DNA from: Pseudomonas sp. DY-1
GTDB lineage: Bacteria > Pseudomonadota > Gammaproteobacteria > Pseudomonadales > Pseudomonadaceae
Direction of reading: 5' to 3'
Length of the DNA: 64,000 nt
Assembly: GCF_003626975.1 (NCBI RefSeq)
Contig: NZ_CP032616.1
Location: 3,844,001-3,908,000 of the forward strand
Shown here: positions 28,476-36,007 of the stretch, in pieces
Position numbering within the stretch: position 1 is the stretch's first letter
Layout: each line of letters starts with the position of its first letter
Program-made: the position numbers and the translations under genes
The notes under the pieces: generated by a model
What the model saw: only the letters and a program-made list of their open reading frames with translations
What the model was told of the DNA's origin: nothing
The model's database searches: none

Positions 28476-29231
28476 TCAGGGCAGCGGCACGCCATAGGGC
28501 CTGGCGAGATCCTTCAGCCGACCATCGGCACGCATCTGTTTCAGCACACGACCGATGTCGTCGCGCAGCTGTCGGTGGGATTCCCCCCTGGGCAAGGCGA
28601 AGTAGCCGACCTGGGTATCGATCACCGGCGTGAGCTTTCTCACCTTGCCGGAGATGCCCAGCTCCACTATGCGCGGCCGGGAATCGCGCTCGTTGCTCGC
28701 GGCCAGGTCGGCGCGGCCCGCCATCAGCAGCCGGAACGCCAGTTCGACCGAGGGCGTTACATGCAGGTCCAGCTGGCCGCGCATGGCCTCGAATCGCTCG
28801 CCGTAGATCCAGCCATGGATGATGGCGATCCGTTGTCCCTTCAGGCTTGCCAGGGTGCCGTCCCAGGCGGAGGACGTCTCACTGCGCGCGTAGAACACCA
28901 CGCTGTCGCGATAGAAGCCGGGCTCGGCAAACTGGAAGCGAAGCTCCCGTGCGGCGGTCCGATAGGGGCCGATCAGCACATCGGCGCGGCCCTCCTCCAC
29001 CAGCTTCTGGGCGCGCGCCCAGGGGTAGCTTTCGAAGCGCACCTGATCGCCCAGGTCGCTGGCGATCGCACGCATCACGTCGATGCCCAGACCACTGGGT
29101 GCGCCCTTGGCATCGAGGACATAGATTCCGGGGAATTCGGTGCCGACCGCGAGCAGTTCACGGCCATCGGCGAAGGGGATCAGGCCCAGCACCCAGAGAA
29201 TGACGCAGAGGGTACGAAATCTCGGACGCAT
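28476..29231 (-). CDS. Orphan periplasmic family-3 solute-binding protein
   Basis: SBP_bac_3 fold of 251 residues. ATG 29231 is selected for its signal peptide (MRPRFRTLCVILWVLGLIPF). ELLAVGTEFPGIYVLDAKG, SGLGIDVMRAIASDLG and the lobe-2 phrase YPWARAQKLVEEGRADVLIGPYR are typical of the family. No transporter membrane genes are beside it. It is the third minus-strand signalling or binding gene in this block. Confidence 0.8.
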   Translation of the reverse strand: MRPRFRTLCVILWVLGLIPFADGRELLAVGTEFPGIYVLDAKGAPSGLGIDVMRAIASDLGDQVRFESYPWARAQKLVEEGRADVLIGPYRTAARELRFQFAEPGFYRDSVVFYARSETSSAWDGTLASLKGQRIAIIHGWIYGERFEAMRGQLDLHVTPSVELAFRLLMAGRADLAASNERDSRPRIVELGISGKVRKLTPVIDTQVGYFALPRGESHRQLRDDIGRVLKQMRADGRLKDLARPYGVPLP

Positions 29232-29368
29232 GTCCGCGGGCCTCGGTCGGCTGCTACCTATGAGCCTAGTCGGGCAGACATTGCTTTTCATGCCCCCGTG
29301 CGCTGGAGCCGAACACCGATGCTGGATCGATGGCGCGTGATCCGATCAAAGCGACGAGCCAGCTCCGG

Positions 29369-29863
29369 TCAGGTCGGCAGTTCTCGCCAGGTAAGGTAGA
29401 TACGCAGGTCGAACTCCAGCTGGTGGTAGCCAGGCAGCATGTGCTCGCAGAGCTGGTAGAAGGCCTTGGTGTGATCGCGCTCCTTCAGGTGCGCCAACTC
29501 GTGGACCAGGATCATCTGCAGGAACTCCGGAGCGGCTTCCTTGAACAGCGAGGCGACGCGGATTTCCTTCTTCGCCTTGAGCTTACCGCCCTGAACCCGC
29601 GATATCGCGGTGTTCAGGCCAAGGGCCTTGTGCACCACATCGAGCTTGTTGTCGTAGAGCACCTTGTCCGGCGCCGGAGCGTTGCGCAGGTGCTCCTGCT
29701 TCAGGGCCATGGCGTAGCTGTACAGCGCCTTGTCGCTCTGCACCTCATGCCGTCCCGGGTAACGCCGCTCCAGGTAATCACCGAGACGGCCGGTGGCGAT
29801 CATTTGCGCGACCTGGTCCTGGAGGCTGGCCGGGTAGCCACGGAGGTACTTGAGACTGGTCAT
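29369..29863 (-). CDS. YgjP-type metal-dependent hydrolase (DUF45)
   Basis: Small zinc-peptidase-like protein of 164 residues. The zinc site is visible as HELAHLKERDH (HExxH with a third ligand downstream in FYQLCEHMLPGYHQLE). Related YgjP/M48-like proteins are cytoplasmic and of uncertain substrate. It is read alone, with a 137-bp gap to the next minus-strand gene. Confidence 0.8.
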   Translation of the reverse strand: MTSLKYLRGYPASLQDQVAQMIATGRLGDYLERRYPGRHEVQSDKALYSYAMALKQEHLRNAPAPDKVLYDNKLDVVHKALGLNTAISRVQGGKLKAKKEIRVASLFKEAAPEFLQMILVHELAHLKERDHTKAFYQLCEHMLPGYHQLEFDLRIYLTWRELPT

Positions 29864-30389
29864 GACGAAACAGGCGGAAATTGAAGGCGCGACAGTCTAC
29901 CCGAGCAGGGCGAACCGCGAGCGTCTCCCGACCAGTCGACTGCCTCCCGAAAAGTTCCCAGGGGCTTTGCGACGCAGTTCAAGGTTCCAGCAAATTCCCC
30001 CTCGAGCGCACCACAGACATCGCTGATAGCACCGAGCCAGAGCCTTTCAAAAAACCGGCGCGGCTGATCAGAAAATTTCCTTATCCATCAAGGCCGGTCA
30101 TTTCCGGCCGTTTTCTGCTGCCCACGGAAAGGCAATATCGCAATGCTGGCCAATGCCAGATTAGACGTATTCTTGACGCCAATATGCCGACAATCGGTAA
30201 CTGACAAAGGCACCAGCGCCTTCGTATAAAGCGCTCGCGAGACGGCCAAACGCCTTCGGACGAAACGGCGGGCAACTGCCACCTGCAACCTCACTTTTGG
30301 TTCGAGCGACATTGGCCGGAACACTGTCCTGCATTCGTGTGACGTGGACTCGCAGCGCCCGACCGGAAGCTTCTTTCGAGAACTCCGTG
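29864..30389. other. 526-bp gap with an unpaired terminator-like hairpin
   Basis: No convincing gene is seen. It is more AT-rich than its surroundings. GGCCGG (30092-30097) and CCGGCC (30104-30109) with TTTT at 30111-30114 look like a plus-strand terminator. No plus-strand gene ends here, since the gene on the left is on the minus strand. It may end a small RNA or be the remnant of a lost gene. Confidence 0.35.
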
Positions 30390-31061
30390 ATGATCGACCT
30401 CTCCACCTGGAACCTGACCCTTCCCGTAGGCGTACCCGCTGTCACCATCGAAACCCCGCTACTGGTGGGCGGCTACCGCGACTACTACTTCCAGAATGAC
30501 GGCGCCACCGTGCGCTTCTGGGTACCGGTAAACGGCAGCACTACTGCCAACGCCGTCTACCCACGCAGCGAACTGCGCGAAACCTATGCCGATGGCAAGC
30601 TGCGCAACTGGACCTACCCCAGCGCCGACAACCTGCTCAGCGCCAACCTTGCGGTCAGCCAGGTACCCTCCACCGGCAAGCTGGTAATCGGCCAGATCCA
30701 CGCCTACGGCAGCACCAGCCCCATGCTCAAGCTGGAGTACCAGTTCAAGACCAAGACGCAGACCGCCAACATCGTCGCCAAGGTGCGCAACTCCCCCGAC
30801 GACGAAACCAGCGTGGTGATCCCTTTGCTCAGCGGCATCCCGCTCAACCAGCGCTTCAGCTACGTGATCGACCTGACACCCAACGGCCTGCTCAGCGTCA
30901 TGGTCAATGGCAGCCTGTGGAGCCAACAGCTCTCCACAGCCTGGGCGCCGAAACCGCTGTACTTCAAGGCGGGGGTGTATGCGCAGGACAACGAGGGATA
31001 TGAGACGGAAGCGGGAGCGGCGACCTTCTACAGCCTGAAGATCGAGCATCGGGCGCCTTGA
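30390..31061 (+). CDS. Alginate lyase, polysaccharide lyase family 7
   Basis: Cleaves alginate by beta-elimination; 223 residues, a single PL7 domain. The three family motifs are present: RSELRE, QIH (in GQIHAYG) and YFKAGVYAQ, which supply the catalytic Arg, Gln, His and Tyr. ATG 30390 begins MIDLSTWNLTLPVG, the normal PL7 start, with no signal peptide. Either the enzyme is intracellular or it leaves by a non-Sec route, as suggested for the similar P. aeruginosa PA1167. It is a lone gene with no other alginate-related genes nearby. Confidence 0.92.
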   Translation: MIDLSTWNLTLPVGVPAVTIETPLLVGGYRDYYFQNDGATVRFWVPVNGSTTANAVYPRSELRETYADGKLRNWTYPSADNLLSANLAVSQVPSTGKLVIGQIHAYGSTSPMLKLEYQFKTKTQTANIVAKVRNSPDDETSVVIPLLSGIPLNQRFSYVIDLTPNGLLSVMVNGSLWSQQLSTAWAPKPLYFKAGVYAQDNEGYETEAGAATFYSLKIEHRAP

Positions 31062-31063
31062 GC

Positions 31064-31215
31064 CCCCTCCCCCCTGGCCCCTCTCCCTGAAGAGGAGAGG
31101 GGTGACTCGCGCCTGAATGCATGCAGACGCCGGAAACTGGGCGTGATGCCGAACTCAAACGACGGCCTTGGCACAAACTGGCGCCCCTCTCACTCAGGGA
31201 GAGGGGCTGGGGGTG
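31064..31215. repeat. Intergenic CCCCTCTCCCT repeat pair
   Basis: CCCCTCTCC and GGAGAGGGG form a hairpin at about 31078-31102. A second hairpin CCCCTCTCAC / AGGGAGAGGGG occurs at about 31183-31207, followed by CTGGGGGTGACGG. GC-rich repeats of this kind occur in many Pseudomonas and Xanthomonas intergenic regions. The second copy overlaps the 3' end of the lipoprotein gene at 31194-31649. Confidence 0.6.
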
Positions 31216-31649
31216 ACGGGCTCGACGCACCGCGCCAGCGCCTTCGGATCGAGCAACGAGCAGGGATCACCGCCCAGATAGCTGCGATACACCCTCAGCA
31301 GATCCCCTTCGCTGATCCGGCAATCGCCTGCCGGGCACTGGCTGGCGAACTCGAAGCGCCCAGCGGGCGGGTCGGCCAGGCGGATCTTCAACGACGGCCA
31401 GCCGGACGGTTTCGCCGCCGACGGCGTGAACAACCAGACGCCCTTGCGCTGCACCAGGGCGCCGCCGGCTTCGGCATAGTCGAAGACGAACATCAGGGTG
31501 CGCGATGTCTTGGTGGTGCAGTCGGTGCGATCCAGGCATTGCTGCGGATCGCTGGATACCGGCTCGGGCGGCGGCGCAGGGGCCACCGGCGGCTGGCCGG
31601 CGCAACCCGTGAGCAGCAGGGCGAAACCCATCATCAGGGGCAGGCGCAT
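31194..31649 (-). CDS. Outer-membrane or periplasmic lipoprotein of unknown function
   Basis: Lipoprotein of 151 residues. ATG 31649 is preceded by AGGAG. Signal peptide MRLPLMMGFALLLTGCAG with lipobox LTGC gives a mature protein starting at Cys16. A proline-rich tether follows, then a compact domain with several cysteines (CLDRTDC, CPAGDC, C..L). The last residues VTPSPSP are encoded by the GC-rich repeat at 31183-31207, so the original stop may have been lost. It follows the fba terminator. No function is recognised. Confidence 0.8.
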   Translation of the reverse strand: MRLPLMMGFALLLTGCAGQPPVAPAPPPEPVSSDPQQCLDRTDCTTKTSRTLMFVFDYAEAGGALVQRKGVWLFTPSAAKPSGWPSLKIRLADPPAGRFEFASQCPAGDCRISEGDLLRVYRSYLGGDPCSLLDPKALARCVEPVTPSPSP

Positions 31650-31674
31650 CGGAAACTCCTGTTGCCGGATACGA

Positions 31675-31699
31675 AAGAGCCCCGCATGGCGGGGCTCCT
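31675..31699 (-). terminator. Terminator of fba
   Basis: GAGCCCCGC (31677-31685) pairs with GCGGGGCTC (31689-31697). On the minus strand it is followed by TTTCG. It lies 20 bases after the fba stop and separates fba from the lipoprotein gene. Confidence 0.8.
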
Positions 31700-31716
31700 C
31701 GTGAAGCACGACGGGA

Positions 31717-32781
31717 TCAGTTGACCTTGGCGGCCAGCTCGCCCTTGGCGTAACGCTGGAACATGCCTTCCAGGGAGACCGGCTTGATCTTGGAGGCGTT
31801 GCCGGCAGTGCCGAAAGCTTCGTAACGGGCGATGCAGATGTCGCGCATGGCTTCGACAGTCTTGGCGAAGTATTTGCGCGGATCGAACTCGGCCGGGTTC
31901 TTGGCCAGGAAGCTACGGATGGCACCAGTGGAGGCCAGACGCAGGTCGGTGTCGATGTTGACCTTGCGCACGCCGTACTTGATGCCTTCGACGATCTCTT
32001 CGACCGGCACACCGTAGGTTTCCTTAATGTCGCCGCCGAACTCGTTGATGATCGCCAGCCAGTCCTGCGGAACGGAGGAAGAACCGTGCATCACCAGGTG
32101 GGTGTTGGGGATGCGCTTGTGGATTTCCTTGATGCGGTCGATGGCGAGGATGTCACCGGTCGGCGGCTTGGTGAACTTGTAGGCGCCGTGGCTGGTGCCG
32201 ATGGCGATGGCCAGGGCGTCCACCTGGGTCTTCTTGACGAAGTCGGCAGCCTCTTCCGGGTCGGTCAGCATCTGGCTGTGATCCAGGATGCCTTCCGCGC
32301 CAACGCCATCTTCCTCGCCGGCCTGGCCGGTTTCCAGGGAACCCAGGCAACCCAGTTCGCCTTCCACGGACACGCCGCAGGCGTGGGCGAAGGCAACGGT
32401 CTGCTGGGTAACGCGGACGTTGTACTCGTAGTCGGACGGGGTCTTGCCGTCTTCACGCAGGGAGCCGTCCATCATCACGGAAGAGAAGCCCAGCTGAATG
32501 GAGCGCTGGCAGACGTCGGGGCTGGTGCCGTGGTCCTGGTGCATGCACACCGGGATGTGCGGGAATTCTTCGATGGCAGCCAGGATCAGGTGGCGCAGGA
32601 AGGGAGCGCCGGCATATTTGCGAGCACCCGCGGAGGCCTGCACGATCACCGGGGAATCGGTCTTGTCGGCCGCTTCCATGATGGCGCGCATCTGTTCCAG
32701 GTTGTTGACGTTGAAAGCCGGAACGCCGTAGCCGAATTCGGCGGCGTGGTCCAGCATCTGGCGCATGCTGATGAGTGCCAT
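31717..32781 (-). CDS. fba: Class II fructose-1,6-bisphosphate aldolase
   Basis: Zinc enzyme that cleaves or forms fructose 1,6-bisphosphate; glycolysis/gluconeogenesis in the cytoplasm. It has 354 residues, the usual length for Pseudomonas class II aldolases. [14 protein letters not shown] contains the metal-binding histidine and aspartate, LDHSQ and GTSHGAYKF further active-site residues, and VNIDTDLR the phosphate-binding stretch. It starts at ATG 32781 after GGGAGAC. Order fba - small lipoproteins - pgk - epd - tktA is the conserved Pseudomonas arrangement. Confidence 0.97.
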   Translation of the reverse strand: MALISMRQMLDHAAEFGYGVPAFNVNNLEQMRAIMEAADKTDSPVIVQASAGARKYAGAPFLRHLILAAIEEFPHIPVCMHQDHGTSPDVCQRSIQLGFSSVMMDGSLREDGKTPSDYEYNVRVTQQTVAFAHACGVSVEGELGCLGSLETGQAGEEDGVGAEGILDHSQMLTDPEEAADFVKKTQVDALAIAIGTSHGAYKFTKPPTGDILAIDRIKEIHKRIPNTHLVMHGSSSVPQDWLAIINEFGGDIKETYGVPVEEIVEGIKYGVRKVNIDTDLRLASTGAIRSFLAKNPAEFDPRKYFAKTVEAMRDICIARYEAFGTAGNASKIKPVSLEGMFQRYAKGELAAKVN

Positions 32782-32821
32782 GGTGTTTCAGTCTCCCGAT
32801 TGGGTGGGCTGTCAAATTACA

Positions 32822-32844
32822 AAGCCTGCCGCAGGGGCAGGCCG
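32822..32844 (-). terminator. Terminator between mliC and fba
   Basis: GCCTGCC (32824-32830) and GGCAGGC (32836-32842) form a 7 bp stem. On the minus strand TTTGTAATTT follows. It ends the mliC transcript upstream of fba. Confidence 0.65.
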
Positions 32845-32903
32845 GGTTCAAGTTCCCGGGGAGGAGCGGTCATCCGCCAACCCCGGGGGAAATCAAAAAC
32901 GGG

Positions 32904-33221
32904 TCAGAGGGCCTTGCAGCCGCGACCGATCAGATCATCGGTCGCCACCCAGTAGACCAGGCCTTCATCACCCTTGGTGTGGAAAGCCAGGTTGCCGTCG
33001 CTGTAGAGCGCGCCGGAGCCCGAGGGTTCCCGCTTCAGGCGGTGGACGATGTCACCACCACCCAGGCGCAGGTCGATGCTCTCCTGAGTCGCATCACTGA
33101 AACGCCACAGCACTTCGGCCTGGCTGTCGCAGACCCAGCGGGCCCAGTCGTCGCTGGGGGCCTGCTGACCAGCGCAACCCGCCAACAGCGCGACGCCCGC
33201 GAAGGCGAACCATCCTTTCAT
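32904..33221 (-). CDS. mliC: C-type lysozyme inhibitor lipoprotein, MliC family
   Basis: Small lipoprotein of 105 residues from ATG 33221 (AAGGAG upstream). Signal and lipobox read MKGWFAFAGVALLAGCAG. The mature part has the MliC/PliC fold signature: W.CDSQAEVLW near the start, then REPSGSGALYSDGNLAF and TKGDEGLVYW, with a late cysteine. MliC in the outer membrane or periplasm inhibits C-type lysozymes from animals. It is next to a second tiny lipoprotein gene on the same strand. P. aeruginosa mliC may not be in this position, so orthology is by family only. Confidence 0.85.
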   Translation of the reverse strand: MKGWFAFAGVALLAGCAGQQAPSDDWARWVCDSQAEVLWRFSDATQESIDLRLGGGDIVHRLKREPSGSGALYSDGNLAFHTKGDEGLVYWVATDDLIGRGCKAL

Positions 33222-33267
33222 CCACGTCTCCTTGGGGGATGGCTCCGGCCATCCGCGCACCGCTCCG

Positions 33268-33462
33268 TCATGGGCAGTGCTGTTGTCCTTCATCGCTCAT
33301 AGTGGGGTCGCCACTGGCCTGAGCCTCCACCCGCTGGTCGTCCTGGTTGCTCGGGACTATCACCTGGGGCGGGCTGATCACTTCACAGGTGCTGGACGGC
33401 TTGCCACCGGCACAACCCCAGAGTCCAGCACAGAGAATCAGCAGAATCGCAGCGTAGCGCAT
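33268..33462 (-). CDS. Tiny lipoprotein
   Basis: 64 residues from ATG 33462, with GAGGAG 8 bases upstream. MRYAAILLILCAGLWGCAGG is a signal peptide with lipobox LWGC. The mature part of about 47 residues is rich in polar residues with no recognised domain (SSTCEVISPPQVIVPSNQ). It ends 46 bases before mliC and is probably co-transcribed. Similar small lipoproteins are found here in other Pseudomonas. Confidence 0.75.
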   Translation of the reverse strand: MRYAAILLILCAGLWGCAGGKPSSTCEVISPPQVIVPSNQDDQRVEAQASGDPTMSDEGQQHCP

Positions 33463-33580
33463 GGCAGGCACTCCTCTTTGCATCCCCTATCAAGGGACCA
33501 CGGGGGCCTGCCATGGTTTAGGCCTTTTACACCAGCGACACTGATCTTCACGGCCTCGCGAGCTAGAAAAGAGCAAGGCG

Positions 33581-33636
33581 AAAATGGCTGAAGACGCGGA
33601 GTTTACGACTGTAAATGAGCAGTCTGAAGCCATTTT
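33581..33636. repeat. Palindromic repeat unit between pgk and the lipoproteins
   Basis: AAAATGGCT (33581-33589) is mirrored by AGCCATTTT (33628-33636), with GTTTAC / GTAAAT forming an inner stem around 33601-33616. It is AT-richer than nearby coding DNA and does not resemble the REP units, so it is probably a different dispersed repeat family. Confidence 0.55.
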
Positions 33637-33667
33637 CAACGCAGCTATTCCGACGCGCAGCAGGCCG

Positions 33668-34831
33668 TTACGCCTTGGCGCGCTGCTCCAGCACTTCCAC
33701 GGCGGGCAGCACCTTACCTTCGACGAACTCCAGGAAAGCGCCACCGCCGGTGGAGATGTAGGAGATCTGCTCGTTCACGCCGTACTTGTCGATCGCGGCC
33801 AGGGTGTCGCCACCGCCGGCGATGGAGAAGGCCGGGCTTTCAGCGATGGCCTGGGCCAGGACTTTGGTGCCGTTGCCGAACTGGTCGAACTCGAATACGC
33901 CGACCGGACCGTTCCAGAGGATGGTCTTGGAGGACTTCAGCAGCTCGGCGAACTGGGCAGCGGTCTGCGGACCGATGTCCAGGATCATGTCGTCGTCGGC
34001 GACGTCGGCAATGGCCTTGACGGTAGCAGCGGCGCTCTCGGCGAACTCCTTGGCAACCACCACGTCAACCGGCAGCGGCACGCTGACCTTCGCGGCGATG
34101 GCCTTGGCGGTGTCCACCAGGTCGGCTTCGTACAGGGACTTGCCCACCTTGTAGCCGGCGGCAGCGAGGAACGTGTTGGCGATGCCGCCACCAACGATCA
34201 GTTGGTCGCAGATCTGCGACAGGGAATTCAGAACGTCCAGCTTGGTGGAAACCTTGGAGCCGGCAACGATCGCGGCCATCGGACGGGCCGGGTTACCCAG
34301 GGCCTTGCCCAGGGCGTCCAGCTCGGCGGCCAGCAGCGGGCCGGCCGCAGCGACCTTGGCGAACTTGGCCACGCCGTGAGTGGAGCCCTCGGCGCGGTGG
34401 GCGGTGCCGAAGGCGTCCATCACGAAGACGTCGCACAGCGCCGCGTATTGCTGCGCCAGCTCATCGGCGTTCTTCTTCTCGCCCTTGTTGAAGCGCACGT
34501 TCTCGAACAGCACCACCTGGCCGGGGGCAACGTCGACGCCGCCCAGATAGTCGGCCACCAGCGGCACTTCACGGCCCAGGGCCTTGCTCAGGTAGTCAGC
34601 CACCGGCTTCAGGCTGTTCTCTTCAGAAAACTCGCCTTCGGTGGGACGGCCCAAGTGGGAGCAGACCATTACCGCCGCGCCCTTCTCCAATGCCAGCTTG
34701 ATGGTCGGCAGGGAGGCAAGGATGCGCGCATCACTCTTCACGACGCCGTCCTTCACCGGCACGTTGAGATCCTCACGGATCAGCACGCGCTTACCCTGGA
34801 GGTCGAGGTCGGTCATTTTCAACACGGTCAT
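33668..34831 (-). CDS. pgk: Phosphoglycerate kinase
   Basis: Transfers phosphate between 1,3-bisphosphoglycerate and ADP; cytoplasmic glycolytic enzyme. It has 387 residues, typical of the bacterial enzyme. [15 protein letters not shown], then SHLGRPTEG, mark the substrate-binding N-domain. GGGIANTFL and [12 protein letters not shown], then [13 protein letters not shown], mark the nucleotide C-domain. It starts at ATG 34831 after GAAGGA. epd ends 28 bases before the start, so the two are read together. Confidence 0.97.
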   Translation of the reverse strand: MTVLKMTDLDLQGKRVLIREDLNVPVKDGVVKSDARILASLPTIKLALEKGAAVMVCSHLGRPTEGEFSEENSLKPVADYLSKALGREVPLVADYLGGVDVAPGQVVLFENVRFNKGEKKNADELAQQYAALCDVFVMDAFGTAHRAEGSTHGVAKFAKVAAAGPLLAAELDALGKALGNPARPMAAIVAGSKVSTKLDVLNSLSQICDQLIVGGGIANTFLAAAGYKVGKSLYEADLVDTAKAIAAKVSVPLPVDVVVAKEFAESAAATVKAIADVADDDMILDIGPQTAAQFAELLKSSKTILWNGPVGVFEFDQFGNGTKVLAQAIAESPAFSIAGGGDTLAAIDKYGVNEQISYISTGGGAFLEFVEGKVLPAVEVLEQRAKA

Positions 34832-34859
34832 GGGGTCAGTCCTTCACGGGGGCTGGTAG

Positions 34860-35909
34860 TTAACGAGAAGCAGCGGAAACCCGCAGATAGTGGTCTGCGG
34901 TATCGAGCATACGGTTGGCGAAGCCCCATTCGTTGTCGAACCAGGCCAGCAGGTTGACCAGGCGCGGGCCGGACACACGGGTCTGGCTGCCGTCGACGAT
35001 GGCGGAATGGGGATCGTGGTTGAAATCGCAGCTGGCGTGGGGCAGCTCGGTGTAGGCCAGGAGACCTTTCAGCGGACCGCTTTCGGCGGCTTCGCGAAGC
35101 ACACGATTGATTTCAGCGGCCGACGTGTCGCGGGCAGTCTGCAAGGTGATGTCCAGGCAGGACACATTCACCGTCGGCACCCGGATCGCCTTGGCCTGAA
35201 TGCGCCCGGTCAACTCAGGCAGCAGGCGCTCGATACCACGGGCGAGCCCGGTGGATACCGGAATCACCGACTGGAAGGCGGAGCGGGTGCGGCGCAGGTC
35301 TTCGTGGTGGTAGGCGTCGATCACGGGCTGGTCGTTCATCGCCGAGTGGATGGTAGTAATGGAGACGTACTCCAGACCCACGGACTCGTTGAGAAGTTTC
35401 AGCAGCGGTACGCCGCAGTTGGTGGTGCAGGATGCGTTGGACACCAGTTTCTCGGTGCCGGTCAAGCTGTCCTGATTGACGCCAAAGACGATGGTGGCGT
35501 CGATGTCCGACTCGTTGGACATCGGCTGGGACAGCAGCACACGCGGCGCGCCGGCAGCGAGGAAACGCTCGGCCTGCTCGCGGTGCGTGTACTGGCCGGA
35601 GCACTCCAGCACCAGATCCACGCCCAGGGCGGCCCAGTCGATGCCCTCAGGCTCGGCGTGGCGCAGCACCTTCACGCAGTCGCCGTTGATGTGCAGGCAA
35701 TCGCCGTCCACGCGGACTTCGCCAGGGAAGCGGCCGTGGGTGGAGTCGAAGCGGGTCAGGTATTCGATGCTGGCCTGATCGGCCAGGTCGTTCAGCGCGA
35801 CGATCTCGAAGCTCGCCCCGCCACTACGCTCGTGGAGCGCGCGCAGCACGCAACGGCCAATGCGGCCGTAGCCGTTGAGGGCGACTTTGAAGGGGCGGTT
35901 GCTTGGCAT
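34860..35909 (-). CDS. epd: Erythrose-4-phosphate dehydrogenase
   Basis: Oxidises erythrose 4-phosphate to 4-phosphoerythronate with NAD+, feeding pyridoxal phosphate synthesis. It is a GAPDH-family protein of 349 residues. The NAD fold opens with VALNGYGRIGRCVLRAL and the catalytic cysteine lies in SNASCTTNC. Position between tktA and pgk and overall length favour Epd over GAPDH. It starts at ATG 35909; the ribosome site is weak. Confidence 0.92.
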   Translation of the reverse strand: MPSNRPFKVALNGYGRIGRCVLRALHERSGGASFEIVALNDLADQASIEYLTRFDSTHGRFPGEVRVDGDCLHINGDCVKVLRHAEPEGIDWAALGVDLVLECSGQYTHREQAERFLAAGAPRVLLSQPMSNESDIDATIVFGVNQDSLTGTEKLVSNASCTTNCGVPLLKLLNESVGLEYVSITTIHSAMNDQPVIDAYHHEDLRRTRSAFQSVIPVSTGLARGIERLLPELTGRIQAKAIRVPTVNVSCLDITLQTARDTSAAEINRVLREAAESGPLKGLLAYTELPHASCDFNHDPHSAIVDGSQTRVSGPRLVNLLAWFDNEWGFANRMLDTADHYLRVSAASR

Positions 35910-35944
35910 GGTGCGCTCGCAGGGCCGGAAAGGAAGAAGAAACC

Positions 35945-36000
35945 CCGTAGGAGCGAGCCTGCTCGCGAAACAAACGCTTCGCGAGCAAGCTCGTTCCTAT
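35945..36000. repeat. REP-type hairpin between tktA and epd
   Basis: GGAGCGAGCCTGCTCGCGAA (35950-35969) is mirrored by TTCGCGAGCAAGCTCGTTCC (35978-35997). It is a long imperfect inverted repeat with a different core (GCCTGCTCGCGA) from the GAATTCATTCGC type seen elsewhere in the window. Confidence 0.75.
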
Positions 36001-36007
36001 TAACGGG

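Noticed and set aside
30161..30448. Possible 95-residue minus-strand gene overlapping the PL7 start
   Set aside because: It overlaps a well-supported gene, has no clear ribosome site and no recognised domain.
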